The translations under genes were made by a program, and so were the position numbers. Shown piece after piece: positions 32,336 to 41,430 of a DNA stretch of 64,000 bases. The notes beneath the pieces are model-generated. The model did no database searches, was not told where the DNA came from, and saw nothing but the letters and a program-made list of their open reading frames with translations. Position 1 is the stretch's first letter; each line of letters opens with the position of its first letter. The DNA is from CAIQPS01 sp963783835 (GTDB lineage: Bacteria > Actinomycetota > Thermoleophilia > RBG-16-64-13), in NCBI GenBank assembly GCA_963783835.1, contig CAWAOX010000014.1, positions 310,001-374,000 of the forward strand, given 5' to 3'.

Positions 32336-35300
32336 ATGGCAGGTCAGTATCGACCGGTGGACACAGGACAGAGCTTCCCCGCCCTGGAGGAGCGGATCCT
32401 CGGCTGGTGGAAAGAGCGCTCCATTTTCAAGAAGAGCCTCGAACTGCGGGCCGGCAACCCGGAATGGGTGTTCTATGAGGGTCCCCCCACGGCCAACGGC
32501 AAGCCCGGCGTCCACCACGTGCTGGCCCGGGTGTTCAAGGACATCTACCCGCGCTACAGGACAATGCGCGGCTTCTACGTCGGCCGCAAGGGCGGCTGGG
32601 ACTGCCACGGCCTGCCGGTAGAACTGGAGATCGAGAAGCGGCTCGGCTTCGACCACAAGGAACAGATCGAGGCCTACGGCGTGGCCGAGTTCAACCAGCA
32701 GTGCCGGGAGTCGGTGACCGCCTACGTGGACGAATGGAACCGAATGACCGAGCGCATCGGGATGTGGCTGGACCTGGACGACGCCTACATGACGATGACC
32801 GACGGGTACATCGAGTCCGTGTGGTGGATCTTGTCGGAGTTCGCGAAGCAGGACCTCTTGTACGAGGGGTACAAAGTGGTCCCTTACTGCCCGCGTTGCG
32901 GCACGGCGCTATCGTCGCACGAGGTGGCGTCGGGCTATCAGATGGTCGTCGATCCGTCGGTGTTCGTTCGCTTCCCGCTGGTCGCCGAAGGCGCGGCGCC
33001 GACTGATGGCCGGGGCGTCGCGGCCGACCGCCTTCCGGTCTCACTCCTGGTGTGGACGACCACCCCCTGGACCCTCATCTCCAACGTGGCGGCGGCCGTG
33101 GGCGCGGGCATCGAGTATGCGCAGGCCAAGCTTGGGGACGAGCACCTCATCTTGGCCGCCGACCTGGTCACCGCCGTCCTTGGCCCCGAAGCCGTCATCG
33201 AGCAGACGTTTCCCGGTTCTACTCTGGTCGGCCGCCACTATCTGCCGCCCTACCAGTTCGTCACCCCCGACAAGCCGGCTTGGCGAATCGTAGCGGCGGA
33301 GTACGTCGCCACCGACGAGGGTACCGGTATCGTCCATACCGCTCCCGCCTTCGGCGCCGACGACATGATCACCGGCCAGGCTAACGACCTGCCGGTCGTC
33401 ATGCCCGTGGACGAGGAGGCCAAGTTCACGGCCGAGATCACCCCCTGGGCCGGCATGTTCGTCAAAGACGCCGACAACGGCATCATGGACGATCTCGAGG
33501 CCCGCGGTCTACTCTTCGCCCGGCAGCCGTACGAGCACAACTATCCCTTCTGCTGGCGCTGCGACACGCCCCTCATCTACTACGCCAAGTCCTCCTGGTA
33601 CGTCCGGACTACCGCCCGCAAAGACGCGGTGCTGGGCGCCAACGAGGAGGTCACCTGGCATCCCGATCACCTCAAACACGGGCGCTTCGGCAAGTGGCTC
33701 GAGAACAACATCGACTGGTCCCTCTCCCGCGACCGCTACTGGGGCACACCGCTGCCCGTCTGGCGCTGCGACAATGGCCACGACACCGTCGTCGGCTCCC
33801 GCGAAGAGCTGGGCAAGCTGGCCGGCGCCGACCTCTCCACGCTCGAACTCCATCGCCCCTTCGTGGATGAAGTCATCTTTGCCTGCCCCGAGTGCGGTGC
33901 CGAAGCCAAGCGCGTGGCCGCCGTCATCGACGCCTGGTTCGATTCGGGGTCGATGCCCGTGGCCCAGTGGCATTACCCGTTCGAGAACCGGGACATGTTC
34001 GAAAAGCGCTTCCCCGCCGACTACATCTGCGAGGCCATCGACCAGACCCGGGGCTGGTTCTACAGCCTCATCGCCATCAGCGCCCTGCTCACCGGGCACA
34101 CCTGCTACCGCAACGTGCTCTGCCTGGGCCACATCCTGGACAGCGAGGGCCGCAAGATGTCCAAGCGGCTCGGCAACGTCGTCGACCCCTGGGCCATCCT
34201 GGACAAGCAAGGCGCCGACGCCCTGCGCTGGTATTTGTTCACCTCCAGCTCCCCCTGGTTCCCGCGCCGCTTCGGTCCGGAGAATCTCGACGAGGTCATC
34301 CGTAAATTCATGCTGACCCTTTGGAACACCTACTCGTTCTACACGCTCTACGCCAACATCGACGGTTTCGACCCGGCCGCGCACGACGTGCCCGTGGCCG
34401 AGCGCGCCCTCATGGACCGCTGGATCCTGGGGGACCTGCACATCCTGGTGAAGAAGGTCACCGCCGAACTCGACGATTACGATGCTTTCGCCGCCGGCCG
34501 GGCCATCGCCGACTTCGTGGACGAGCTCTCCAACTGGTACGTGCGACGCAGCCGCCGCCGCTTCTGGAAGAGCGAGGCCGACGCCGACAAGATCGCCGCC
34601 TACCTCACCTTGAACGAATGCCTGGTGACCGTGGCCGAGCTGCTGGCGCCTTTCACGCCGTTCCTCGCCGAGGAGCTCTATCAAAATCTGGTGGCCGAAC
34701 GTTCGCCGGAGGCGCCGGAGTCGGTGCATCTCGTGGATTGGCCCGCTGCCGACGAAGCCCTCGTCGATCACGATCTGTCCCTCCGGATGGCCGTCGCCCG
34801 GCAGGTAGTCAATCTGGGCCGCGCCGCCCGCAACGCCTCCCAGATCAAGACCCGCCAGCCCATCGAGGTGGCTGTGGTCGCCTGCCGCGCCAAGGAGCGG
34901 GCTGCGGTGGAGAGCTTGGCTGCGGTGGTAGCCGAGGAGCTGAACGTAAAAAGGATCGATTTCGTGGAATCGGCGAGCGAGCTGGTGAGCTACGTGATCA
35001 AGCCCAACTACCGCACGCTGGGACCGAAGTTCGGCAAGAACATGCCGGCGGTCGCGGCGGCTGTCGCCGCCCTCCCGGCCGATGAGACCGGGGACCGGCT
35101 GGCCGCGGGGCGCTCGGTGATGGTCCTCGTGCCGTCGGCGATCGAAGTCGGGCCGGGCGAACCCGACGGCCTGATGGCGCCGCCTGTCCGCGAGTACGAG
35201 TTCGCCCCCGACGACTTCGTCGTAGAGACGCACGAGCGCGAAGGCTTCAAGGTAGAACGCGAAGGCGGCATCGCCGTGGCCATCTCGACCGTCTTGTCGC

Positions 35301-35614
35301 CCGAACTGCTCGGCGAAGGCCTGGCCCGCGAGCTGGTCCACCACATCCAGAACACCCGCAGGGCGGCCGACTTCCAGATCGACGACCGCATCCACCTGCG
35401 CATCGCCGGCCCGGCCGAGGTCGCCGAGATGCTGGCGGTCCACGGCGACTGGGTGAAGAAGGAGACGCTGGCGGTCAGCCTTGAAGTGAAGGGCGCCGAT
35501 GAGGCGCCGCCCGGCGACGAACAAGCACCGGCCGGCGCCGAAGGCGCCTACCGCGAATCCCTGAAGGTAAACGCGTTGTCGGTCACAGTGGAGGTTCGGA
35601 AGGCCCAGGCGTGA
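32336..35614 (+). CDS. ileS: Isoleucyl-tRNA synthetase
   Basis: A 1092-residue class I synthetase, a usual length for the long IleRS type. PPTANGKPGVHHVLARV (residues ~50-66) contains the HIGH-equivalent, GWDCHGLPVE follows, and GRKMSKRLGNVVDPW is the KMSKS loop. Editing-domain motifs (VWTTTPWTL, GTGIVHTAPAFGADD) and a C-terminal anticodon-binding region are present. ATG 32336 is backed by AGGAGGACAT; an open extension upstream would run into the T-box leader and is rejected. Expression is controlled by the T-box. The stop overlaps the tagD start (GTGA), linking aminoacylation and wall-polymer genes in one transcript. Confidence 0.97.
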   Translation: MAGQYRPVDTGQSFPALEERILGWWKERSIFKKSLELRAGNPEWVFYEGPPTANGKPGVHHVLARVFKDIYPRYRTMRGFYVGRKGGWDCHGLPVELEIEKRLGFDHKEQIEAYGVAEFNQQCRESVTAYVDEWNRMTERIGMWLDLDDAYMTMTDGYIESVWWILSEFAKQDLLYEGYKVVPYCPRCGTALSSHEVASGYQMVVDPSVFVRFPLVAEGAAPTDGRGVAADRLPVSLLVWTTTPWTLISNVAAAVGAGIEYAQAKLGDEHLILAADLVTAVLGPEAVIEQTFPGSTLVGRHYLPPYQFVTPDKPAWRIVAAEYVATDEGTGIVHTAPAFGADDMITGQANDLPVVMPVDEEAKFTAEITPWAGMFVKDADNGIMDDLEARGLLFARQPYEHNYPFCWRCDTPLIYYAKSSWYVRTTARKDAVLGANEEVTWHPDHLKHGRFGKWLENNIDWSLSRDRYWGTPLPVWRCDNGHDTVVGSREELGKLAGADLSTLELHRPFVDEVIFACPECGAEAKRVAAVIDAWFDSGSMPVAQWHYPFENRDMFEKRFPADYICEAIDQTRGWFYSLIAISALLTGHTCYRNVLCLGHILDSEGRKMSKRLGNVVDPWAILDKQGADALRWYLFTSSSPWFPRRFGPENLDEVIRKFMLTLWNTYSFYTLYANIDGFDPAAHDVPVAERALMDRWILGDLHILVKKVTAELDDYDAFAAGRAIADFVDELSNWYVRRSRRRFWKSEADADKIAAYLTLNECLVTVAELLAPFTPFLAEELYQNLVAERSPEAPESVHLVDWPAADEALVDHDLSLRMAVARQVVNLGRAARNASQIKTRQPIEVAVVACRAKERAAVESLAAVVAEELNVKRIDFVESASELVSYVIKPNYRTLGPKFGKNMPAVAAAVAALPADETGDRLAAGRSVMVLVPSAIEVGPGEPDGLMAPPVREYEFAPDDFVVETHEREGFKVEREGGIAVAISTVLSPELLGEGLARELVHHIQNTRRAADFQIDDRIHLRIAGPAEVAEMLAVHGDWVKKETLAVSLEVKGADEAPPGDEQAPAGAEGAYRESLKVNALSVTVEVRKAQA

Positions 35615-36012
35615 AGACCGTGCTGACATACGGCACCTACGATCTGCTGCACAAGGGTCACGTGTTGCTGCTTGAACGCGCCAGACAATTGGGCGATGAG
35701 TTGATAGTGGGGCTCTCCACCGACGCCTTCAACGCGGTGAAGGGAAAGAGTTGCTGTTACTCATACGAGGACCGCTTCTTGATCCTTTCGGCGATCAAAT
35801 ACGTGGACAGGATCATCCCGGAGGATACCTGGGAGCAGAAGGTCGACGACATCAAGCGATTCAACGTTGATGTGTTCGTCATGGGTGACGACTGGCAGGG
35901 CAAGTTCGATCATCTGCGCGAATACTGCGAGGTGGTCTATCTGCCTCGAACGGAAGATGTGTCGACCACCTTGGTCATAGAGTCGATCAGCAAGAGGGGA
36001 ACGATCGTGTGA
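35611..36012 (+). CDS. tagD: Glycerol-3-phosphate cytidylyltransferase-like protein
   Basis: A 133-residue protein of the TagD/GCT family, which makes CDP-glycerol from CTP and glycerol-3-phosphate. GTYDLLHKGHVLLLERA (residues ~8-24) contains the HxGH-like catalytic motif, and RTEDVSTTLV replaces the usual RTxGISTT nucleotide motif with small changes. Length matches the family. It starts at GTG overlapping the ileS stop and ends overlapping the next gene, a CDP-glycerol polymerase-like protein, which supports the role in a glycerophosphate-containing wall or surface polymer. Confidence 0.9.
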   Translation: MKTVLTYGTYDLLHKGHVLLLERARQLGDELIVGLSTDAFNAVKGKSCCYSYEDRFLILSAIKYVDRIIPEDTWEQKVDDIKRFNVDVFVMGDDWQGKFDHLREYCEVVYLPRTEDVSTTLVIESISKRGTIV

Positions 36013-37157
36013 ATCGGGATCTCAGGTCCGCAAAGAAGATCGCCAAGAAGAGCATCAAGTGGCTCGCGTGGCGCATCTATGTGGTCCTGCCCAAGATCAG
36101 GATCGCCGTTCTATCCGGGTTCACGCAGAATGATGACACCGTCGTGGCCCTGGAGCAGGGGTTGCTGAAGGTGGGGCTGCGAAAGACGGTCGTCCTCGTG
36201 CCGCCGGGAGCCCAGGCCCCTTCGACAGGTCTGGGGCCGCGGACCATCGCAGTCAACAAGCGCTCATTTCGCGGCTTCATGTATTTCGCGTTGGCGAAGT
36301 ACGTCTTCTTCACTCATGACTGTCTTGTGCACCGGTTCGCCCCGACGGTCGTCTCGGTCAATGTGTGGCACGGCATGCCCGTCAAACGCATAGGCTGGAT
36401 GAACGACGAGGGGCCTCTCGTTCCGATCACGCGATACACGGTGGCGACGTCGCCCCTGTGGGCCGAGATCATGCAGGAATCGTTGCGCCCCGCCGGCGGC
36501 ACTCTTGTGACCGGACTGCCCCGGAATGACCGCCTGCTGTTGGGCACGACGCGTGTACGGGCGCGGTTGGGGTGCGAGCCGGGGCCCTCGTGCAAACTCA
36601 TCGTGTGGCTGCCGACGTTCCGAGGGCAGTGGGAACACGGTACCCACACGCTCGGCGTGGCTGCCGACTCCCTGCTCGAGTTCAACAGCGTGCTTGAAAG
36701 CCACGGAGCGGTGGCGGTGGTCAAGCCGCACCCGATGGCGGTCCCCGATAGGCCGCCGGAGTTGAGTCACTTTCGATTCATCACGGATGACTGGCTGGAG
36801 CAGCAGGGGCTCACTCTCTACGAGCTCTTGGGGGAAGCGGACGCTCTGCTGACGGACGTGTCGAGCGTGTACGTCGACTATCTGATCTTGGATCGGCCCA
36901 TCGTGCACCACTTTCCAGACATCCGGGAGTACGAGCTCTCACGTGGGTTCTCCCTCGGTCCCATCGAGGAATACCTGGCCGGACCGCTCACCCGGGACTC
37001 CGACGAACTCCTTGCCGCCGTCTCCGCGACACTCGAGGGTGAGGACGAGTACTCGGCTCAGCGTCGACGCGTGCGCGCTCTTTTCCACACCCACTTCGAC
37101 GGGTCCGCCACCGCGCGTCTGCTCCAGGAACTGGGCCTAGTCCCACATCAACCCTGA
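36009..37157 (+). CDS. tagB: CDP-glycerol glycerophosphotransferase family protein
   Basis: A 382-residue enzyme of the TagB/TagF family, which transfers glycerol-phosphate from CDP-glycerol to a lipid-linked acceptor at the membrane. Motifs in order: VWHGMPVKRIGW, VTGLPRNDRLL, WLPTFRGQWEHG, VVKPHPMAVPD and LTDVSSVYVDYLILDRPIV, all classic for the family. The basic N-terminus (KKIAKKSIKWLAWRIYVVLPK) probably binds the membrane. It starts at GTG overlapping tagD. Whether it primes (TagB) or polymerises (TagF) cannot be told; its size favours TagB-like. Confidence 0.88.
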   Translation: MNRDLRSAKKIAKKSIKWLAWRIYVVLPKIRIAVLSGFTQNDDTVVALEQGLLKVGLRKTVVLVPPGAQAPSTGLGPRTIAVNKRSFRGFMYFALAKYVFFTHDCLVHRFAPTVVSVNVWHGMPVKRIGWMNDEGPLVPITRYTVATSPLWAEIMQESLRPAGGTLVTGLPRNDRLLLGTTRVRARLGCEPGPSCKLIVWLPTFRGQWEHGTHTLGVAADSLLEFNSVLESHGAVAVVKPHPMAVPDRPPELSHFRFITDDWLEQQGLTLYELLGEADALLTDVSSVYVDYLILDRPIVHHFPDIREYELSRGFSLGPIEEYLAGPLTRDSDELLAAVSATLEGEDEYSAQRRRVRALFHTHFDGSATARLLQELGLVPHQP

Positions 37158-37242
37158 TGCGCTCGACATGGTAGGCTCGTTGCGGAAGGAGCCTTTGCGG
37201 CCCGAGCAGGGGCGAAGGGCCTGAGGGAAGGAAGCCACTCCG

Positions 37243-38451
37243 CTGCTTCGGGACGCCGAGATCGTATGTGTTTCGCCCCACGACTGGGACAAGATGTGGG
37301 GGACGGTGCATCAAGTGATGCACCGGCTCGCGCAAGGCAACCGCGTGCTCTACGTCGAGGAGCCGGTCACGATGCTGGCCCCCCTCAAGGTCCCGGATCA
37401 CTGGCGGCGGTGGCAGCACGTTCTTCCACGGCTGCGCAACCCAGAGCCCGGTCTTTGGGTCCTCACCCCTCCGCCGCTCCTTCCCTTCGCCAACATGAGG
37501 CCTGCCATCAACCGCGCCAACCAAGCGGTATTGGCAGGCTATATCCGCTGGGCCATGCGGCGGCTCGAGTTTGGCGACCGACCGATACTGTGGACCTATC
37601 TGCCGAGCTCGGTCCACCTGGTCGACCACTTCGCCGCCACCAAAGGCACCGCGCCCAGGCTCGTGCTGTATCACTGTGTGGACGAGCACTCGGCCTTCCC
37701 CGGCCTCGTCTCACCCGAAGTGGTGCGGGCCTACGACGACGGCCTTACCCGCAGAGCCGACCTGGTCATAGCTACGGCCGACAGCCTCGCTTATCCTCGG
37801 CGGTTCCTCAACTCTCATACCTACACGGTATTGAATGCCGCCGATGTCGAGTTGTTCTCTCTCGCTCTCGACCCGGCGCTACCCGTACCTTCCGATCTGG
37901 CGGCGATCCCGGCGCCGCGCTTGGTGATAGCAGGCGCCCTCGACTACCGGGTAGATCTTCAGGCCCTCGAGATCCTCGCCCAGGCCGACGCCTCCTGGCA
38001 GATCGTTCTCATCGGTCCCGTGAAATCCGGTCAACTCGACGCAATGCGGCTGCGGCGGCCGGCAAATACGCACTTTCTCGGCGAGAAGCCCTACGCCGAA
38101 CTGCCCGGCTATCTCAAAGGCGCTTCGGTGGCGCTCATTCCCTACGTTCGCAGCACGTTGACCAAGGCGATCTTCCCGTTGAAGCTCTTCGAGTACCTGG
38201 CAGCCGGAGTACCGGTGGTCGTCGGGGGCCTTCCCGAACTGCGCCGCTTCGGCGACATCATCGGGGTGGCGGAGACTGTCGACGACTATCCGAGCTTGGT
38301 GCGCCGCGCTCTCGCTGAGGACACACCCGAAAAGCGGTTCGTCCGAACCACTTTCGCCGCGCGGAACACGTGGGACGGTCGAGTGGAAGACATATCCCGG
38401 CTGGTGGAAGAGGCGCTGCAGCGCCGGATGACCGAGACCGGTGGAGCATGA
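37243..38451 (+). CDS. GT4-like glycosyltransferase with uncertain, possibly non-canonical start
   Basis: At least 385 residues from the first ATG (37294). However, the residues encoded in frame just before it, EIVCVSPHDWDK, continue into MWGTVHQVMHRLAQGNRVLYVEEP and match the usual N-terminal beta-strand/HDW motif of this glycosyltransferase group, so the real start lies upstream. No ATG/GTG/TTG exists between the stop at 37222-37224 and 37294; CTG 37243, nine bases after GGGAAGGAAG, is the best candidate. Later motifs LILIGPVKSG-like (IVLIGPVKS), FLGEKPYAELPGYLKGASVALIPY and FPLKLFEYLAAGVPVVV are typical of the nucleotide-sugar domain. It probably acts on an envelope glycan. It follows tagB by 85 bp. 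Confidence 0.8.
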   Translation: MLRDAEIVCVSPHDWDKMWGTVHQVMHRLAQGNRVLYVEEPVTMLAPLKVPDHWRRWQHVLPRLRNPEPGLWVLTPPPLLPFANMRPAINRANQAVLAGYIRWAMRRLEFGDRPILWTYLPSSVHLVDHFAATKGTAPRLVLYHCVDEHSAFPGLVSPEVVRAYDDGLTRRADLVIATADSLAYPRRFLNSHTYTVLNAADVELFSLALDPALPVPSDLAAIPAPRLVIAGALDYRVDLQALEILAQADASWQIVLIGPVKSGQLDAMRLRRPANTHFLGEKPYAELPGYLKGASVALIPYVRSTLTKAIFPLKLFEYLAAGVPVVVGGLPELRRFGDIIGVAETVDDYPSLVRRALAEDTPEKRFVRTTFAARNTWDGRVEDISRLVEEALQRRMTETGGA

Positions 38452-38454
38452 ACC

Positions 38455-38838
38455 TTGCCCTACCAAGCTGACTACGTTCTGCGCCTGATCGAGCAACTGA
38501 GCGGCCTCGTTCGCGGAGTGAAGCAGAGGCTCGGTACCGCCAAACCTGCCGAGTCGGAGGAAGTGGCGGGCGGGGCCATCGGTCTTGTCCTGGGCATGGA
38601 TCCTCACCTGGCCTCGCGACTGTCTCCGGAAACGCTGGCCGCGATGCTCGGTCTCGCTGACGTCGATCAGCAGGTCCTGCCGCTGCTCGCCGAAGCCATC
38701 GAACTCGACGCCCACGTGCTGGAGGCCGGCGGACGTCCGGCCGAGGCGGAAGCGAGACATGCGCAGGCAGCCGCGGTGCGGTCGCTCGCCGGGGCCACGT
38801 CGCCGCCCGCGCCGCCTTGCTGTACCCTGAGTACCTGA
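38455..38838 (+). CDS. DUF6483-like helical protein
   Basis: A 127-residue, mostly helical cytoplasmic protein starting at TTG 38455, immediately after the glycosyltransferase stop. QADYVLRLIEQLSGLVRGVK and a central LGMDPHLASRLSPETLAAML resemble the small DUF6483-type proteins, which have a conserved D-Y-x-x-R-x-I-x-x-L start; the assignment is tentative. The tail is Ala/Pro-rich. It overlaps the following ABC ATPase frame slightly. Function unknown. Confidence 0.55.
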   Translation: MPYQADYVLRLIEQLSGLVRGVKQRLGTAKPAESEEVAGGAIGLVLGMDPHLASRLSPETLAAMLGLADVDQQVLPLLAEAIELDAHVLEAGGRPAEAEARHAQAAAVRSLAGATSPPAPPCCTLST

Positions 38839-39551
38839 ACACAAGTCGGGGCGACCGAAGAGCCCGAAGGGAGTCACAGACGGCCAAGCAGCCCGCACAG
38901 ATCTTGCTCGAGACCGACAGCCTCAGCCGCTACTACGGGCCGGTCGCGGCCCTGGAGGCCCTCGACCTTACGATCGCCGCCGGCGAGTGCGTCGCGCTCA
39001 TGGGCCCGAACGGGAGCGGCAAGACCACCGCCGCCGAGTTGATCAGCGGCCTGCAGGAGCCGACGAGGGGCTGGGTCAGGATCGCCGGCTTCTCGCTCGA
39101 TCACGAAGCGGAAGCGCTGGCAGCCCGCAAGCATCTCAGCTACGTTCCCGACAACCCCTACCTCTATCAGGACCTGACCGTCCGCGATCACCTTCATCTA
39201 GTGGCTGCGGCCCACGGCGTGGACGGGGATGATCTCGAGCAGCGGTGCAACAAGTTGCTTGGTTCGCTCGGGCTGGACAAACGTGCGGACTTCTTCCCCT
39301 CGCAGCTCTCCCGAGGGATGCGGCAGAAGACGGCGATAGCCTGTGGGGTCATCCGCCCATTCTCGGTGCTGGTGCTCGACGAGCCGACTATCGGGCTGGA
39401 TCTTGCGTCGATGGACGCTCTGCGCGATCTGCTGCTGAGGTCGATCGCCGAACGGAAGGCAGTTCTTCTCATGACCCACTCGGAGGAGTTCGCGGCGTCG
39501 GTTGCCACGCGCGTCCTTCACATAGCAGAGGGTCACATCCTCGATGGCTAG
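38817..39551 (+). CDS. ABC transporter ATP-binding protein (exporter)
   Basis: A ~244-residue ATPase: LSRYYGPVAALEALDL, Walker A MGPNGSGKTTAAE, signature PSQLSRGMRQKTAIA, Walker B VLVLDEPTIGLD and switch His in LMTHSEEF. The start is uncertain: TTG 38817 overlaps the previous gene, while a second TTG at 38904 would begin just before the conserved LLETDSLSRYYG; neither has a clear Shine-Dalgarno. The 3' end overlaps the permease start by 8 bp. With that large permease it forms an export system, probably for an envelope or peptide substrate. Confidence 0.88.
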   Translation: MLYPEYLNTSRGDRRARRESQTAKQPAQILLETDSLSRYYGPVAALEALDLTIAAGECVALMGPNGSGKTTAAELISGLQEPTRGWVRIAGFSLDHEAEALAARKHLSYVPDNPYLYQDLTVRDHLHLVAAAHGVDGDDLEQRCNKLLGSLGLDKRADFFPSQLSRGMRQKTAIACGVIRPFSVLVLDEPTIGLDLASMDALRDLLLRSIAERKAVLLMTHSEEFAASVATRVLHIAEGHILDG

Positions 39552-41190
39552 GAGGCCGTCGCTCCGCGGCGTCCTGCTGGCTCCCGACACCTCCGGGGAC
39601 GAGGCCTATGTGGCCGTAGACGCCCGTGGGGTACTGGCGCTGCTGGCGTCGCTCCGCCCCGGCCGGTCTTTGACGGCCCGGGCCGGTACGCTCTATGTGG
39701 CCGCGCTCACTCTCGCGCTGCTCGTGGGCATGTTCTGGGGACTGTCGAAGCGTCTCGGGAGCCTCCTGATAGAGGTCGCCGGGTTCTACCACTTCGCCTG
39801 GGGGGCGCCGGTGATCGTCCTCGTCTTCCTGGCGGCCTTCCGCTACAGCACGGTCCAGGGTTTCGTCTCGTTCTCAGAGCCGGATTGCCTCCATCTGCTG
39901 CCGGCTCCTCTGCGGAGGAAGGATCTGGTTTTGCCGCGGCTCGCGACGGCGGCAGTTCTCGTCGGGTTCGCCGGGGCGCTGGCCGGGACTCTCGTCGCGA
40001 TCGTATCCCATGGGGCGACACAGTCCGGGGGGCGGGTAGGCAAGGCGGCGTTGGCCGGCTTCGCCCTGGGAGTCCTGGTGGTCGCGGGAAGCTGGCACGT
40101 GCAGCGTTTGCGCTGGGCCACCGTGTGGGTGCTGCGGCTGACGTTGCCGGCTCTTGGCCTCACCATCCTTCTGGGCTTTGCCCAGGGGGCTGGGTCGGGG
40201 GCCAGACAGGCCGTGCTGTGGTCAGGACCCTGGGGCTGGGGCATCTTGGGCGTGACCGCGGGGGACACGTCGGGTGGGTCCCCCTACGGCATCGCCGGTC
40301 TCGTCCTATTGTGCGGTCTGGCGCTGGCGGCGGGCATCAGCCTGTTCCGCACCGCCGGGCGCTGTTCCATAGAGGAGTTTCGCGGCCGGGCACGGACCCG
40401 TTCCCAGGTGGTCGCCAGTCTGCACGCCCTCGACTACCGCACCGCCGGACTGGCGACCAAGGGGTCGAAGGCCAGCACCTGGCAAGCGCGCCTGCGCATC
40501 CGCCTGCCTCGACGGAAGATCCTCATCGTGCCGTGGCACAGTACGATCGCGCTGCTCCGATCCCCGGTCCGGCTCGGCTGGGGCGTCATGCTGGCCGGGG
40601 CGGGCATGGTGCTTCTGGCGCTGCAACCCACCGGCCAGGGAACGCTCTGGGCAGGGGCGGTGGCGCTCTACCTGGCGGCGACCTCTCTGCTCGAGCCTCT
40701 CCGTCTGGAAGTCGACTCACCGGCGACAGCGCGCCTATTCTTGCCCTGGCCGTTCGACAAGGTACTGTGGCTGCACTGCCTGCTGCCCACTGCGATCGTC
40801 GTGGCGGCTGGGGTCTTAGCTGTGGCGGGCGCGACCGCGCTCGGGTACGTGACCGCGGGCGCCTTCGGCACGATGATGCTCCTTGTGATCCCCCTGTCTC
40901 TGGTGGTCGTGCTGGCCGCGGCCTTCTCGGCGCGGCGCGGGGGAAGGGTGTCGGCGAACTTGATCAACGTGGCCGCGCTCGACACCACAGGATTCAGTTT
41001 CGTGTTCGTACTCCTGCGGCTGGCGATGTGGGCCATCCTCGCCCTGGTGGTCACCGTGGTGGCGGTGTACCTCGTGGGGCGGGCGCACTTCACCCTCGGG
41101 CTTCCGCTGCTCGAAGTCTTTGGGGGTCTCGTGGTGCTTGCCATCGTCCTGCAGCGCGGGCTCGTCGCGATGCCGAAGGCCGCGGAGTAG
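39544..41190 (+). CDS. Large ABC exporter permease
   Basis: A 548-residue polytopic membrane protein with roughly a dozen hydrophobic segments (e.g. TLYVAALTLALLVGMFWGL, APVIVLVFLAAF, MLLVIPLSLVVVLAAAF, LAMWAILALVVTVVAVYLVG), resembling the two-half ABC-2 exporter permeases that pair with one ATPase. Cytoplasmic loops carry LPAPLRRKDLVLPR and FRGRARTRSQVVASL. It overlaps the ATPase gene by 8 bp, so both are translated together. The substrate is unknown; its position after tagD/tagB and a glycosyltransferase suggests an envelope role. Confidence 0.78.
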   Translation: MARRPSLRGVLLAPDTSGDEAYVAVDARGVLALLASLRPGRSLTARAGTLYVAALTLALLVGMFWGLSKRLGSLLIEVAGFYHFAWGAPVIVLVFLAAFRYSTVQGFVSFSEPDCLHLLPAPLRRKDLVLPRLATAAVLVGFAGALAGTLVAIVSHGATQSGGRVGKAALAGFALGVLVVAGSWHVQRLRWATVWVLRLTLPALGLTILLGFAQGAGSGARQAVLWSGPWGWGILGVTAGDTSGGSPYGIAGLVLLCGLALAAGISLFRTAGRCSIEEFRGRARTRSQVVASLHALDYRTAGLATKGSKASTWQARLRIRLPRRKILIVPWHSTIALLRSPVRLGWGVMLAGAGMVLLALQPTGQGTLWAGAVALYLAATSLLEPLRLEVDSPATARLFLPWPFDKVLWLHCLLPTAIVVAAGVLAVAGATALGYVTAGAFGTMMLLVIPLSLVVVLAAAFSARRGGRVSANLINVAALDTTGFSFVFVLLRLAMWAILALVVTVVAVYLVGRAHFTLGLPLLEVFGGLVVLAIVLQRGLVAMPKAAE

Positions 41191-41430
41191 GCGGCCACCG
41201 CTACTCGACGTGACACGCCAGTCTCCGCGTTATCGGCCCCAGGTGAGGTGGCACGCCGGGTGGCGCTTCTCCACAACGTGACTCGCCAGCGTCGGCGCCA
41301 TCCCGTCCAGGGCTCCTCGAGAGGTCTCTCTAGCGTATAGTTGGACAGGCATGCGGTTGGACGACCCGAGAAGAGCGTCGAAGAACTTCCCACCCACTTC
41401 TTTCAGCCGACAGCGACAGTGGAGGATACG
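41191..41430 (+). other. Intergenic region upstream of the S8 protease
   Basis: 240 bp without a gene. TATAGT at 41336-41341 could be a -10 element, but no good -35 precedes it. GGAGG at 41421-41425 lies 5 nt before the ATG of the protease. An upstream in-frame TTG (41341) would give a 30-residue N-terminal addition ahead of the signal peptide and is considered spurious. Confidence 0.4.

Noticed and set aside
33509..35629. A 706-codon minus-strand open frame inside ileS
   Set aside because: The sense strand carries all the IleRS motifs; the antisense frame is His/Val/Gly/Asp-rich, as expected for a GC-rich shadow.
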